A stretch of DNA of 64,000 bases from Paracoccaceae bacterium (GCA_017510335.1 JAFWNM010000016.1:1-64000), one strand, 5' to 3'. Shown: positions 35,400-45,113, counted from the first letter of the stretch. Translations and numbers: made by a program. The notes: generated by a model not told the origin, from the letters alone.

Positions 35400-36872
35400 T
35401 CAGAACACCGGCGGGAACGGGCGGCCGCCACGGTCCAGCGTGATCCAGCGCGTTTCGGTGAATGTTTCAACCGACCAGCGCCCGCCATGCCGCCCCAGCC
35501 CCGACGCCTTGGACCCGCCAAAGGGCACATGCGGTTCATCATTCACCGATGAGCAATTCACATGGCACATGCCGGTTTCCAGACGCCGCGCAATGGACAG
35601 GGCGCGCGCTTCGTCCTTGGTCATGACACCGGCGGACAGGCCATATTCCGTATCGTTATTGATGGCGATGGCTTCTTCGTCGGTGCGGAACGGGATGACC
35701 GGCACAACCGGACCGAATGTTTCGTCCTGATAGATCAGCATGTCAGGGGTTACGCCTGTCAGGATGGTGGGTTCCACGAAGCGGCCCTTGACGCCGCCGC
35801 CGACAACAACCTGCGCGCCCTTGGCAATGGCGTCATCCAGCTGCGCCTTGACGCGGGCCACCTGCCGGTCGTTGATCAGCGGGCCGATGACATTGGACTT
35901 GTCTGCGGTATCGCCCACTTTCAGCTTCGCGGCGCGGGCGGCGAATTTTTCCAAGAATTCGTCAAAAATGCTTTCATGCACCAGCACTTTTTCCACGCTC
36001 ATGCAGATCTGGCCCTGATGCATGAAGCTGCCGAAATTGGCGGCCTGCGTGGCGCGTTCCATATCGGCATCTTCCAGCACGATCAGGCTGTCCTTGCCGC
36101 CCAGTTCCACACAGCATTTTTTCAGATGCGCGCCGGATTTCGCGGCAATCGCGCGGCCCACAGGCGTGGAGCCGGTAAAGGACACGCCCTTGACCAGCGG
36201 GTTTTCAATCATCTCGTCGCCCATTTCCGCAACCGTCTCGCGCGAACAGGTGATGACGTTGAACACACCTGCGGGAATGCCTGCTTCTTCCAGCACCTCG
36301 GCAAAGAACAGACCCCCAAGATAGGGTGTATCCTCGGACGGTTTGAGAACAATCGTATTGCCGGACGCAAGCGCGAAGGCAAAGCCGCGCGCCGTCAGGA
36401 TGCCGGGAAAGTTCCATGGGCTGATCACGGAAATCACCCCCATGGGGACACGCTGCGCGGTGGACAGTTTGCCGTATTCGCTGGGCATGATTTCGCCCGA
36501 TGCAGCATAGAGGATTGCCCCCGCCGAACGGAATACTTCGGGGATGTAATGCGCCTCAAACGCGCCCTTGCCATACCACCCGCCGCCTTCGGCCTGAATT
36601 GCGGCAATGAAATCGGGGGCGCGGCGTTCAAACACCTCGGCAATGCGGTGCATCAGCTTGGCGCGTTCGGTGTATTTGGTGGCGGCCCAGTCCGGGAATG
36701 CCTTATGCGCAGCCTCAATCGCGGCGCGGGCGTCTGCGCGCGTGCCGTCGGGCGCTTCGGCCCACAGGCTGCCGTCATTGGGGTTCAGGTCGGCGAAGTT
36801 GCGCGCCGCCTTGACCCACTGGCCGCCGATATACATTCCGCGCAGGGTTTTGGGGTGTTTCGCATCAAGCAT
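35400..36872 (-). CDS. Aldehyde dehydrogenase, vanillin/benzaldehyde dehydrogenase-like
   Basis: A 490-residue ALDH of the type active on aromatic aldehydes (benzaldehyde/vanillin dehydrogenase-like). Cofactor motif SFTGSTPVGRAIAA, general base Glu256 in CVELGGKDS and nucleophile Cys290 in QGQICMSVEK are intact. The start at 36872 (MLDAKHPKTLRGMYIGGQWV) has GGAGAG upstream. It is followed by the SDR after 1 bp and preceded by livF after 1 bp. In the proposed pathway it makes the methoxybenzoate that the LigM-type enzyme demethylates. Confidence 0.85.
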   Translation of the reverse strand: MLDAKHPKTLRGMYIGGQWVKAARNFADLNPNDGSLWAEAPDGTRADARAAIEAAHKAFPDWAATKYTERAKLMHRIAEVFERRAPDFIAAIQAEGGGWYGKGAFEAHYIPEVFRSAGAILYAASGEIMPSEYGKLSTAQRVPMGVISVISPWNFPGILTARGFAFALASGNTIVLKPSEDTPYLGGLFFAEVLEEAGIPAGVFNVITCSRETVAEMGDEMIENPLVKGVSFTGSTPVGRAIAAKSGAHLKKCCVELGGKDSLIVLEDADMERATQAANFGSFMHQGQICMSVEKVLVHESIFDEFLEKFAARAAKLKVGDTADKSNVIGPLINDRQVARVKAQLDDAIAKGAQVVVGGGVKGRFVEPTILTGVTPDMLIYQDETFGPVVPVIPFRTDEEAIAINNDTEYGLSAGVMTKDEARALSIARRLETGMCHVNCSSVNDEPHVPFGGSKASGLGRHGGRWSVETFTETRWITLDRGGRPFPPVF

Positions 36873-36873
36873 G

Positions 36874-38088
36874 TTATCTCTCCGTGCGATCGAATTGTGA
36901 TGATCCGGGGCGGCGGCGGTAGATGTCCACCTTGCCGCCCGGTGCGGGACTGTGGTGTGCGGGTTGCGATGCCACAGCGGTGGTCGGCGCGGCCGCGCTG
37001 CGCGCTGGCATGGACGACAGGCGCGATGTGGGCCGCAGCGGGGGCAATGTGCTTTGCGTGCCGGTGTCGGGTGCGCGTGCGGCGCGCGCTGCGTCCTCCA
37101 TCTCGGACAGCAGTTTGCGCAGTGGGTCAGATGTGGATTTGCCGCTTTTGGCAGGTTCGGGCCTGGCCGGCTGGCGGGCAGCGCTGACGGCTGCATGGCG
37201 CGCGGGCTGCGATTGCTGCGTGGCGCGTGACACCAGCGCGGTAATATCCAGCCCTGACACCTGCGCTGCCGATTGCGTGCTTGCCGCTTTTTGCCGGACA
37301 GTGACCGCAGGGGGGGCGACACGCGCGGGGGGCGCGGCAGGTTTGGCCGCTTGGGCTGGTGCAGCTTTGGATGCGCCACCGCCCAGATAGGCCGCCTGAA
37401 CAGCCGGATCGTTGCGCAGCACATCCGCGCGATCTTCGCGCAGAATTTCGCCGTTTTCGATCAGGTAGCCACGGTCCGCAATCCCAAGGCTAAGGCGGGC
37501 ATTCTGTTCCACCAGCAAAATGCCAAGCCCCGCTTCGCGTACGGCCTTCAGGTTCTGGAACAATTCCTTGGACAATAGCGGTGACAACCCAAGTGACGGT
37601 TCGTCCAGCATCAGGATTGTCGGGTTCGACATCATCGCGCGGCCAATGGCGACCATCTGCTGTTCGCCCCCTGACATGGTGCGCACAGTTTGCCCCGCGC
37701 GTTCCGCCAGCTTCGGGAACAGGTCGATCAGGCGGTCGTAATTGGCCTGCGCATCTTCGCGGGCGCGGTTCGGGTTTGCGCCCAGCATCAGGTTTTCGCG
37801 CACGCTCAGGTCACCGAACACGCCGCGCCCTTCGGGCACCAGCGCCACGCCGCGTTCCACCACCTTATGCGGCGGCAGGCCCAGCAGGTTTTCGCCGTTC
37901 ATGGTCATGGCGCCGGTGACCGCGCCTTCGCAAATGCCGGCGATGGATTTCAGAACCGTGGATTTGCCCGCACCATTCGCGCCAAGAATGACGACAATTT
38001 CCCCCGGTTTCATGGACAGGTTGACCCCGTCCAGCGCGCGGTGTTTGCCATAGGTGACACTTAGGCCATGCAGTTCAAGCATCTTCAT
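36874..38088 (-). CDS. livF: Branched-chain-type ABC transporter ATPase LivF with long C-terminal tail
   Basis: ATPase of a HAAT importer. Residues 1-237 are a normal LivF: Walker A GANGAGKS (36-43), signature MSGGE (138-142), Walker B LMLDEPSLGLS, and VEQNARLSLGIADRGYLIENG. The remaining 167 residues (238-404) are low-complexity, rich in Ala, Pro, Ser and Arg, which LivF proteins normally lack. No frameshift is needed to explain it: the reading frame stays open up to the next gene. It overlaps livG by 14 bp; ATG 38082 is an alternative start. Confidence 0.88.
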   Translation of the reverse strand: MKMLELHGLSVTYGKHRALDGVNLSMKPGEIVVILGANGAGKSTVLKSIAGICEGAVTGAMTMNGENLLGLPPHKVVERGVALVPEGRGVFGDLSVRENLMLGANPNRAREDAQANYDRLIDLFPKLAERAGQTVRTMSGGEQQMVAIGRAMMSNPTILMLDEPSLGLSPLLSKELFQNLKAVREAGLGILLVEQNARLSLGIADRGYLIENGEILREDRADVLRNDPAVQAAYLGGGASKAAPAQAAKPAAPPARVAPPAVTVRQKAASTQSAAQVSGLDITALVSRATQQSQPARHAAVSAARQPARPEPAKSGKSTSDPLRKLLSEMEDAARAARAPDTGTQSTLPPLRPTSRLSSMPARSAAAPTTAVASQPAHHSPAPGGKVDIYRRRPGSSQFDRTER

Positions 38089-38809
38089 CAGCCCCCAGAT
38101 AGGCGCGGATGACATCGGCATCCGACAAGACATCGGCGGGCGTGCCCTCGGCGATTCTGGTGCCAGATGACATGACCACGCAGCGGTCGCACAAGCTGCG
38201 GATGGCGTCCATGACATGTTCCACCAAAATGACGGTGCGCCCGTCATCGCGCAAGGACCGGATCAGGTCGATGCCGGTTTGCAATTCGGTGGGGTTCAAG
38301 CCGGCCAGCCATTCATCCAGCAACAAAACTTCCGGTTCGCAGGCCAGCGCGCGCGCCAGTTCCACCCGTTTGGTGTTGATATAGGTCAGCGACGACACCG
38401 GCACATTCATGACAGCCCCAAGGCCCACACGTTCCAGAAGGGTGCGGGCATAGCGTTCTGCCTCGCCCGTCCAGCGGCGGCGGTGGCCGAATGCGGCCCC
38501 TGCCACGACATTTTCAATGACAGTCAGTTCCGGCAAAAGGCGCACCAGCTGGAAGGTGCGCGCAACCCCCATTTGCGCAATGCGATGCGCGGGTTTGCCC
38601 GCCACGTCCTGCCCATTCAGCCGGATCATTCCCGCGCTGGGCGGAAATGTCCCCGAAATCATGTTGATCATCGTGGATTTACCTGACCCGTTCGGGCCGA
38701 TGATGCCCAGAACCTCATGCTCTGCGACATCGAAGCTCATGTCATTCACGGCAACCAGCCCGCCGAAGCGTTTGGTCACATTGCGCACTTCCAAAACGAC
38801 GCGTGCCAT
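38075..38809 (-). CDS. livG: Branched-chain-type ABC transporter ATPase LivG
   Basis: A 244-residue ATPase, partner of LivF. Walker A GPNGSGKST and Walker B LLLDEWLAGLNP are present, and the C-terminal LVEHVMDAIRSLCDRCVVM is typical of LivG. The signature LSYGQ is changed to LTYINTKRVELARAL, so the complementary site should be degenerate. The C-terminal tail overlaps the livF start. Confidence 0.9.
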   Translation of the reverse strand: MARVVLEVRNVTKRFGGLVAVNDMSFDVAEHEVLGIIGPNGSGKSTMINMISGTFPPSAGMIRLNGQDVAGKPAHRIAQMGVARTFQLVRLLPELTVIENVVAGAAFGHRRRWTGEAERYARTLLERVGLGAVMNVPVSSLTYINTKRVELARALACEPEVLLLDEWLAGLNPTELQTGIDLIRSLRDDGRTVILVEHVMDAIRSLCDRCVVMSSGTRIAEGTPADVLSDADVIRAYLGADEDA

Positions 38810-39736
38810 TCAATGCCCCCCTTGCCCGAACCGGCGTTTTAACCGCGCCTGAAGGCCCACAACCCCGCCCGGCAGCACATAAACGATCAGCAAGAATGCC
38901 AGACCCAACAGCAACAGCGTTTGGTTGGGGGCGTGGCGTGATATGAATTCCCACAGCAGTGTGAACGGAATCACCCCCGCAAGCGGCCCCCAAAGCCGCC
39001 CCGTTCCCCCCAGAAGCGCCATGATCACCACCTGAAACGACAGGATCGGCGCAAAGGCTGTGGAAGGTTCGATATAGATGTATCGTGGTGCCAGCATAGC
39101 CCCCACTGTGGCCGCCGCGGCGCCCGACACCATGAACAGCAGCACCTTGGCCAGCGCCGTGTTGATGCCCGAATGCTTGGCCACAGTTTCGTCATTGCCG
39201 ATGATGCGCAGCGCGAACCCCAGCCGCGACCGCCCGATCAGCCAGCCCACCAGAAACACCAGCGCCGCCATGCCCAGCAACTGCCAGTAAATGTCGCGTT
39301 CGGTAATCGATGTCAGGACATACATGCCGCGCTGGCCAGTGCGGTTCTGCACCCATGTGACCAACTGGCGCACCAGTTCCGCAAGGCCCAGCGTGAAGAT
39401 CACGAAATACACCCCTGACAGGCGCAGCGTGACCATACCGACCAGTCCCGCCAGCCCCGCGCCCAGCACAGCGGCAATCACTGGCAGCGACCAATAGGGC
39501 ATTGTCTGGAACCCGTAGCCTGTCACAAAAGTGCCAAGCCCGAAAAACGCCGCCGTCGCCAATGAGATGTAATGCGTAGGCCCCGAAAACAGCGCCCAGC
39601 TGGTTGCTAGCACCGTAAACATGGCCATGGTTGTGGCAATCGACAGAATATAGCCGGTGTCATAGAAGGGCAGCAATGCCACCACCCCGAAGGCCAGCGC
39701 GGACAGGATCAGGTTTCGGATTTCGCGCGTGCTCAT
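38810..39736 (-). CDS. livM: Branched-chain-type ABC transporter permease LivM
   Basis: A 308-residue inner-membrane permease with about eight hydrophobic segments and the LivM motif RLGFALRIIGNDETVAKHSGINT that couples to the ATPases. Its start overlaps the livH stop by 4 bp and its stop adjoins livG. Together with LivH it forms the channel. Confidence 0.92.
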   Translation of the reverse strand: MSTREIRNLILSALAFGVVALLPFYDTGYILSIATTMAMFTVLATSWALFSGPTHYISLATAAFFGLGTFVTGYGFQTMPYWSLPVIAAVLGAGLAGLVGMVTLRLSGVYFVIFTLGLAELVRQLVTWVQNRTGQRGMYVLTSITERDIYWQLLGMAALVFLVGWLIGRSRLGFALRIIGNDETVAKHSGINTALAKVLLFMVSGAAAATVGAMLAPRYIYIEPSTAFAPILSFQVVIMALLGGTGRLWGPLAGVIPFTLLWEFISRHAPNQTLLLLGLAFLLIVYVLPGGVVGLQARLKRRFGQGGH

Positions 39737-40602
39737 GTTGGTTTCTTTCCGAACAGGCCTTGGGGGCGGAACAGCAGCACACCCAGAAACAGGACATAGG
39801 CGGCCGCCAGCGTCAGGCCGGGGTCGATGACGCGCGCCACGAATGTTTCCGCAATACCCAGTATCAGCGCGGCGACGATTGTGCCGCGAATATCGCCCAC
39901 ACCGCCCATAATGACGATGATTAGGGCCTTCATCGTGAACAACACACCGACGGATGCATCCAGTGTGAAGAACATCGAAATCAGCGCCCCGCCGGTTGCC
40001 GTGACAGCCCCGCCCAACCCGAAGGCCAGCGCGGATACTGCCGTGACATCAATGCCCACCAGCCGCGCAGATTCCGGGCTGACCGCGACTGCGCGCAGGC
40101 GTAGACCGGCGCGCGTATAGCTTAGCCACAGCCACAGCCCTGCCGCGATAAGGGATGCGATGCTGAAGGCCACAACACGGTTTTGCCCGTAGGATGATCC
40201 GAAGATATCCACGCGTTGCGCAAGGTAGGAATAGTTGAAATAACCGCCCCCGAACATCCAGCTCATGATGCCGACCAGAGCAAAAGACAGCCCGAACGTG
40301 GCCAGAATACTGTCGACTTCCAATGCTCCGCGCGATTTTGCACGCTTGACCAACGGGCGCAGCATGATCCGGTAAATCAGCCAGTTCACCACAAACGCCA
40401 CTGGCGCCACCACAATCAGCGCGGCAATCGGGCTGACCTGACCGGCAGTATAGACCCAGAATGCGGCAAACCCACCGGCAACCAGCATTTCGCCATTAGC
40501 CAGGTTCATGATGCGGGCAACGCCATATTGCAGGTTCAGCCCCATCGCAATTAAAGCATAGGTTCCGCCCAGCAACAGGCCGGTTATCAGGATGAAAAAC
40601 AT
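39733..40602 (-). CDS. livH: Branched-chain-type ABC transporter permease LivH
   Basis: A 289-residue permease with about eight membrane segments. The LivH hallmarks GLLLGGTYALIAMGLNLQYG near the N-terminus and RAVAVSPESARLVGIDVTAVS in the coupling loop are present. It follows the substrate-binding protein gene after a stable intercistronic hairpin. Confidence 0.93.
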   Translation of the reverse strand: MFFILITGLLLGGTYALIAMGLNLQYGVARIMNLANGEMLVAGGFAAFWVYTAGQVSPIAALIVVAPVAFVVNWLIYRIMLRPLVKRAKSRGALEVDSILATFGLSFALVGIMSWMFGGGYFNYSYLAQRVDIFGSSYGQNRVVAFSIASLIAAGLWLWLSYTRAGLRLRAVAVSPESARLVGIDVTAVSALAFGLGGAVTATGGALISMFFTLDASVGVLFTMKALIIVIMGGVGDIRGTIVAALILGIAETFVARVIDPGLTLAAAYVLFLGVLLFRPQGLFGKKPT

Positions 40603-40637
40603 TCTTGTTCCATTCGCGACATGTCAGGCAGTGGGCA

Positions 40638-40657
40638 GGGGGCGCAGATGCGCCCCC
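40638..40657 (-). promoter_or_regulatory. Intercistronic hairpin between the binding-protein gene and livH
   Basis: GGGGGCGCA and TGCGCCCCC are separated by two bases, a very stable stem with no T run. It probably lowers or stabilises expression so that the binding protein exceeds the permeases. Confidence 0.65.
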
Positions 40658-40675
40658 GCCGCGTGGGCCGGTCTA

Positions 40676-41884
40676 TCAGTCCCAGCCGTCTTTCAGGACG
40701 ATATCGGACACCCCGTCACGCCCGCGCGCGGCAACCCCGCGGAAAACGCCGTCCTGCCATTGGCCGACAGTCCAGTAGCGTTCATTGTCGTTCATGTCGT
40801 TGAACTGCACAGGGCCAAGCACGGTTTCATAGGTGTTGGAATTGTCCTGCAGGTATTCCATGACCACAGCGCGGTCCTTGGACCCTGTGGCCTCGATTGC
40901 CTGACCAAGGATTTCAAGCGTGGCATAGGTTGACGCAGATGCCCAGAAATCCGGTCCTTGCCCACTTAGGTCCTGATGTGCGGCTGCGAAGGCCGCAAAG
41001 GCGGTGTCATCAGGGTTTACGCCGCCCATGCCCATGACGCCTTCGGCTTGTTGGCCAAAGCGCCCGTAATAGGACGGAAACGCAGTTGCCACAGCCGTAA
41101 AGAAGACTGACGGCGCGAAGTCCTGCACGATGGCTTGATCGGTCAGCGCGAAGGTATCGCCGGGATAGGACCAAGCGATGAACGCATCAGGGTTGGCGGC
41201 CTTGGCCCCGTCGATGATGGGCGCAATGTCCTGCGTGCCCAGCGGGTAGGAGGTTTGATAGACAATCTCGAAACCGTTGTCTTCCAGAACCGCGCGGGAA
41301 ATGCCGGCCATTTCAATGCCGAAAGCATCGGCCACATTGACCAGGGCGACGCGGTTGCCAATGTCACCGGATTCGCGCAGGTCAACCAGAACCTGGGCGG
41401 TATCTTCAGCCATTACGCCAGTGCGGCCCAGCACGAAGAACATGCCGGGAAATTGCGCCGACAGTTCCGGTTGCTGGTTGGTCACATTGGTGCCGGTGAT
41501 CTGCGGATAGCCAAGCTGGCTGAAAATCGGCGCTGCGGCAAGGTTCAGACCCGTCGAATAGGGCGCGACCATGAAATCCACACGGTCCTGTGTTGCCAGA
41601 CGTTGTGCAGCCTGAATGGCCTGTTGCGGATTGGTCTGGTCGTCATATTCGATCAGTTCAATCAGCGCGGGACCATCAGCAAGCTGCAGACCGCCCGCTT
41701 CGTTGGTCTGGTGCACCCACAGGCGCACGGCGGGCCAATGCGTGACATCTGCACCACCCGCAAGCGGGCCGGTTTTTGGCGCGGCGGCACCAAATTTGAT
41801 AACATCCTGGGCAGATGCGGCCCCAAGACTGCCCATAACCACCGCAAGCGCGGCAACTGTTGTCATCAGTGATCTGCGTTTCAT
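40676..41884 (-). CDS. Branched-chain-type ABC transporter substrate-binding protein, probable aromatic acid binder
   Basis: A 402-residue periplasmic LivJ-fold protein. The N-terminus MKRRSLMTTVAALAVVMGSL ending ASAQ is a Sec signal. The mature part shows IKFGAAAPKTGPLAGGA, NEAGGLQ and DQTNPQQAIQAAQRLATQDRV, typical of HAAT binders. CAGGGAGGAGCAAAC precedes the ATG. Proteins of this class often bind aromatic acids in soil and marine bacteria; the operon's aldehyde dehydrogenase supports that, but the ligand is unproven. It is the first gene of a long minus-strand operon. Confidence 0.88.
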   Translation of the reverse strand: MKRRSLMTTVAALAVVMGSLGAASAQDVIKFGAAAPKTGPLAGGADVTHWPAVRLWVHQTNEAGGLQLADGPALIELIEYDDQTNPQQAIQAAQRLATQDRVDFMVAPYSTGLNLAAAPIFSQLGYPQITGTNVTNQQPELSAQFPGMFFVLGRTGVMAEDTAQVLVDLRESGDIGNRVALVNVADAFGIEMAGISRAVLEDNGFEIVYQTSYPLGTQDIAPIIDGAKAANPDAFIAWSYPGDTFALTDQAIVQDFAPSVFFTAVATAFPSYYGRFGQQAEGVMGMGGVNPDDTAFAAFAAAHQDLSGQGPDFWASASTYATLEILGQAIEATGSKDRAVVMEYLQDNSNTYETVLGPVQFNDMNDNERYWTVGQWQDGVFRGVAARGRDGVSDIVLKDGWD

Positions 41885-42005
41885 GTTTGCTCCTCCCTGA
41901 AACATGGCACTTCTTTCCTTAAGCGGTCGATGGCGATTTGCTTTCGACCCCCCCTGCCGACTGGCCCGTGGGCCAGTCGCTTCTGAACGTCCTCCAGTCC
42001 AAATA

Positions 42006-42013
42006 TGTATACA
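42006..42013. promoter_or_regulatory. TGTATACA operator upstream of the ABC operon
   Basis: The palindrome TGTATACA lies 122 bp before the binding-protein start. A related ATGTACACAT dyad is at about 42068-42077. Both lie in the AT-rich 216-bp gap between the TRAP and ABC genes. Confidence 0.6.
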
Positions 42014-42100
42014 AGATGCACTATTAAATGATGCAATCAACCCTTATACGCAATAATTCCTGCGCCTATGTACACATAAATCGTCTGAAGTTCCGGTATA

Positions 42101-43411
42101 TCAACCCCGGCCCATCATTGTGTTGGGCAGATACAGCGCAATGTCCGGAAACAGGATCAGCAGGAACACACAGACTGCCATCGCAATCCAGAACGGTATG
42201 ATCCCGCGATAGATCTTGCCCAATGGGACATGCTGCGCAACGCCCTTGACGACAAACACATTCATTCCCACCGGCGGACTTATCAGCCCCATTTCCACCA
42301 CGACGACCATGATAATGCCAAACCAGATGGGGTCATAGCCCAGCGTTGTGATGATGGGTAGCACAATGGGCACTGTCAGAACCAGCATGGCAAACCCTTC
42401 CATGAAGGTGCCAAGCACGATGTAAACCGCGATGATGATCAGCAAGATGGCCAGTGCAGGCACGGCCAGTTCCCCGATAGATGTCGCAAGGTTCATCGGA
42501 ATGCGGGTCAGGGCCAGAAATGGTGCGAAGAAATGCGCGCCAATCAGGATGAAGAACACCATCGCAGTGGTGCGGATAGTGTCCAGCAACGCCTTGAAGA
42601 ACCGCTGAATCGACAGATTGCCCGACCACAGCGCATGCAGGAAGGTCAGGAATGCCCCAACAGACGCAGCCTCGGCCACGGTAAAGACACCTGTGTAGAT
42701 GCCGCCGATCACGATAGTTACGATGAAAATCAGCGCGCCGGAGTTGACAAGAACCTTCAGGCGTTCGCGCATGGGTGTCCGCGGGCCTACTGGGCCGGCG
42801 GCCGGGTTCAGTGTGGTCACAATAATGACAGTGGCGATGAACAGCAATGTCAGCAGCAAGCCCGGCAGGAACCCTGCCAGAAACAGCCGGCCCACTGATT
42901 GTTCGGTCAGCAGGGCATAGACGATCAGCACGGTGGACGGTGGAATCAGAATGCCCAATGTCCCGCCCGCCGCGATTGACCCGGTGGCAAGGCCCGCGTC
43001 ATATTTGTAGCGTTCCATTTCCGGCAGCGACACTTTGCCCATTGTGGCCGCAGCCGCAATGGACGACCCCGACAATGCCGCAAACCCCGCACAGGAAAGG
43101 ATTGTAGCAGACGCAAGCCCCCCCCGCCGGTGCCCGACCCAGGAATACGCAGTCTTATACAGCCCAGTGCCCATCCCAGACACAGTTGCAAACGCGCCCA
43201 TCAGCACGAATAAGGGCACAACACTAAGGCTGAAGACCGCCGAATAGGAATACGGGAACGCGCCAAGCACATTCATTGCAGCAGCGGGTGAATTCAGCAC
43301 CGCAATTCCGCCTGCACCGACAAGTATCATTGCAAGCCCGATTGGCATGCGTATGGCAAGCAGCCCGAACAGCGCTGCAAAGCCGATTAACCCGGCCATC
43401 AAGGGTGTCAT
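42101..43411 (-). CDS. dctM: TRAP transporter large membrane subunit DctM
   Basis: A 436-residue DctM permease with about twelve membrane segments. GFAALSGSSIAAAATMGKVSLPEM and GSIAAGGTLGILIPPSTVLIVYALL are the conserved TRAP motifs. With DctQ and DctP it forms a sodium-driven importer, commonly for organic or aromatic acids. Its start overlaps the dctQ stop by 4 bp. Confidence 0.94.
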   Translation of the reverse strand: MTPLMAGLIGFAALFGLLAIRMPIGLAMILVGAGGIAVLNSPAAAMNVLGAFPYSYSAVFSLSVVPLFVLMGAFATVSGMGTGLYKTAYSWVGHRRGGLASATILSCAGFAALSGSSIAAAATMGKVSLPEMERYKYDAGLATGSIAAGGTLGILIPPSTVLIVYALLTEQSVGRLFLAGFLPGLLLTLLFIATVIIVTTLNPAAGPVGPRTPMRERLKVLVNSGALIFIVTIVIGGIYTGVFTVAEAASVGAFLTFLHALWSGNLSIQRFFKALLDTIRTTAMVFFILIGAHFFAPFLALTRIPMNLATSIGELAVPALAILLIIIAVYIVLGTFMEGFAMLVLTVPIVLPIITTLGYDPIWFGIIMVVVVEMGLISPPVGMNVFVVKGVAQHVPLGKIYRGIIPFWIAMAVCVFLLILFPDIALYLPNTMMGRG

Positions 43412-43914
43412 GAATTGTCCTGTCTGTCTTTAGTCTGTCCGGCCAGTGCCTTGGCCGCTTCCAGCAGCAGCACCATGGAAAACAGTCCCGCAGATATTGC
43501 CACTGCAAACTGGAACGGATGTTTGGGAACGCGCATCATGTTCGTAATGTCGCCCCAACGCAGGCTTCCGGCTGCATAAAGATAGGCGCGCCACGCGATA
43601 AAACCCAACAACGCGGCCCCCGTCAGATGCACCAGCACAGTCAGCCAGCGCATTGACGGGTGGTCCAGCCAGCGTGCGAAAATATCAACCGAGACGTGCC
43701 CGCGCACAATGGCCGTATAGGGCAGGCCAAAGGCAACGATCAACGACATCGCCAGTTCGGTCAGTTCATAGCCGCCCCGGAAGGGGCGACCAAAGAAGTA
43801 GCGCATGGTGATTTCATAAATCACCAGAAACATGAGCCCGACCAGCACCAGACCGCCCGCATATGCGATAAGCCGCAAGAACCGTTCGAACCAGCGTTCG
43901 ATCTGTGCCAGCAT
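43408..43914 (-). CDS. dctQ: TRAP transporter small membrane subunit DctQ
   Basis: A 168-residue protein with four membrane segments, including GGLVLVGLMFLVIYEITMRY with the usual Glu-Ile-x-x-Arg-Tyr ending, and the RPFRGGYELTELAMSLIVA motif. It bridges DctP and DctM. The three TRAP genes are contiguous in P-Q-M order. Confidence 0.93.
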   Translation of the reverse strand: MLAQIERWFERFLRLIAYAGGLVLVGLMFLVIYEITMRYFFGRPFRGGYELTELAMSLIVAFGLPYTAIVRGHVSVDIFARWLDHPSMRWLTVLVHLTGAALLGFIAWRAYLYAAGSLRWGDITNMMRVPKHPFQFAVAISAGLFSMVLLLEAAKALAGQTKDRQDNS

Positions 43915-43923
43915 GACCTTGCC

Positions 43924-44964
43924 TTAGTCTACGCTGACGCCGGCAACCGCCAGCATGGCGCGACCGTCAATGCCCTGCGCTTCCATTTCCTCAACCCATT
44001 GCGCATAGATCGGGGACAGCGTTTCAAGGATGCGCGCCTGTTCTTCTGCAGACAGCTCGATCACTTCCTTGTTCGGGTCATTGCGCACGAATTCAACGCT
44101 TTCTTCAGCGCGGTCCAGATAGGCTTGTGTTGCCTTCTGGCTAAGTTCGATCCCGGTCAGGCGGTCCAACAGCGCCTGATGCTCCTCGCTCAGGTTGTTG
44201 TAGCTGCCTTCATTCATGACAACTGTGAATTGCGACCGTCCGAAAATGGGGCCCGGGATGGTGTAGTAATTCGCAACTTCATGCATGCGGAAGTCAAGAA
44301 TGGTGGTGAAGGGGACCATCGCCCCGTCGATCACGCCGCGTTCCAACTGAGGATACAATTCTGTGATGGGCATTGCGACAGGGGTGCCGCCCATTTTCTC
44401 GATCTGCCCCGCCTGCGCAGCAGAGGGTGAACGCAGGATCATTCCCGCGATGTCATCCATGGAACGCACAGGCTTTTCGCGGGTATAGATGCCTGCATCA
44501 TCTGCCGCCCAAAGGGCAAGAACCTTCAGACCGTCAAATTCGGGGTCCAGATAGCCGTTTTCCAGCAGGTTCCACATCAGATCTGTGGTTTCTATACCAT
44601 CCTGCGCAAGGCCGGGCAGTTCGATCATCTGGGTGCGCGGGAACTGCGGTGATGTGTAGCCGGGCAGGCTGAACACCATGTCTACAGTGCCTTCTTGCGC
44701 CTGACGGATCAGTTCGGGCGCGCCGCCGCCAAGCTGCATGGACGGATACAGCGTCAGCGTCAGTTCCCCGTTCGATTCTGCCTCGATCTCGGCGGCAAGG
44801 GGTTCCAGAATGTTGGTGTAGATGATGTGGCTTGGCCCCACAAATGTATGCAAACGCAGTTCTGTCTGCGCCAGCGCCGGAATGGCAGCAAGAAGCCCCC
44901 CACCCAGTGCAAGACCCGCAGTCGTCGCGCGCAATGCGCCCTTAAGACGGTAAATGTTATTCAT
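43924..44964 (-). CDS. dctP: TRAP transporter substrate-binding protein DctP
   Basis: A 346-residue periplasmic receptor. The N-terminal signal RATTAGLALGGGLLAAIPAL ends AQ, followed by TELRLHTFVGPSH. A conserved Arg that grips the ligand carboxylate is expected within the MILRSPSAAQ stretch. AGAGGGAGGAAATC precedes the ATG. The ligand is unknown; the island suggests an aromatic or ring-cleavage acid. Confidence 0.92.
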   Translation of the reverse strand: MNNIYRLKGALRATTAGLALGGGLLAAIPALAQTELRLHTFVGPSHIIYTNILEPLAAEIEAESNGELTLTLYPSMQLGGGAPELIRQAQEGTVDMVFSLPGYTSPQFPRTQMIELPGLAQDGIETTDLMWNLLENGYLDPEFDGLKVLALWAADDAGIYTREKPVRSMDDIAGMILRSPSAAQAGQIEKMGGTPVAMPITELYPQLERGVIDGAMVPFTTILDFRMHEVANYYTIPGPIFGRSQFTVVMNEGSYNNLSEEHQALLDRLTGIELSQKATQAYLDRAEESVEFVRNDPNKEVIELSAEEQARILETLSPIYAQWVEEMEAQGIDGRAMLAVAGVSVD

Positions 44965-45113
44965 GATTTCCTCCCTCTGTGGCCGCGACACCCGATAAGT
45001 TATCTGGGCGGTGGCGCCATGTCGATGTATGCATATGTAGTTGCGAATTTCAAATATAGCGAGATAGTATGGTTATTGATTTCACTATATGGTCATAACC
45101 TTTGCGCAATATG
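44965..45113. promoter_or_regulatory. AT-rich promoter of the TRAP operon with candidate operators
   Basis: GGTTAT (45071-45076) and ATAACC (45095-45100) form an interrupted dyad suited to a LysR protein, whose gene lies just beyond. TGTATGCA (45026-45033) is a one-base variant of the island palindrome TGTATACA and may bring in GntR control. Confidence 0.45.

Noticed and set aside
35562-37187. 541-residue plus-strand frame over the ALDH and livF
   Set aside because: Antisense to real genes with intact active sites; no recognisable family.
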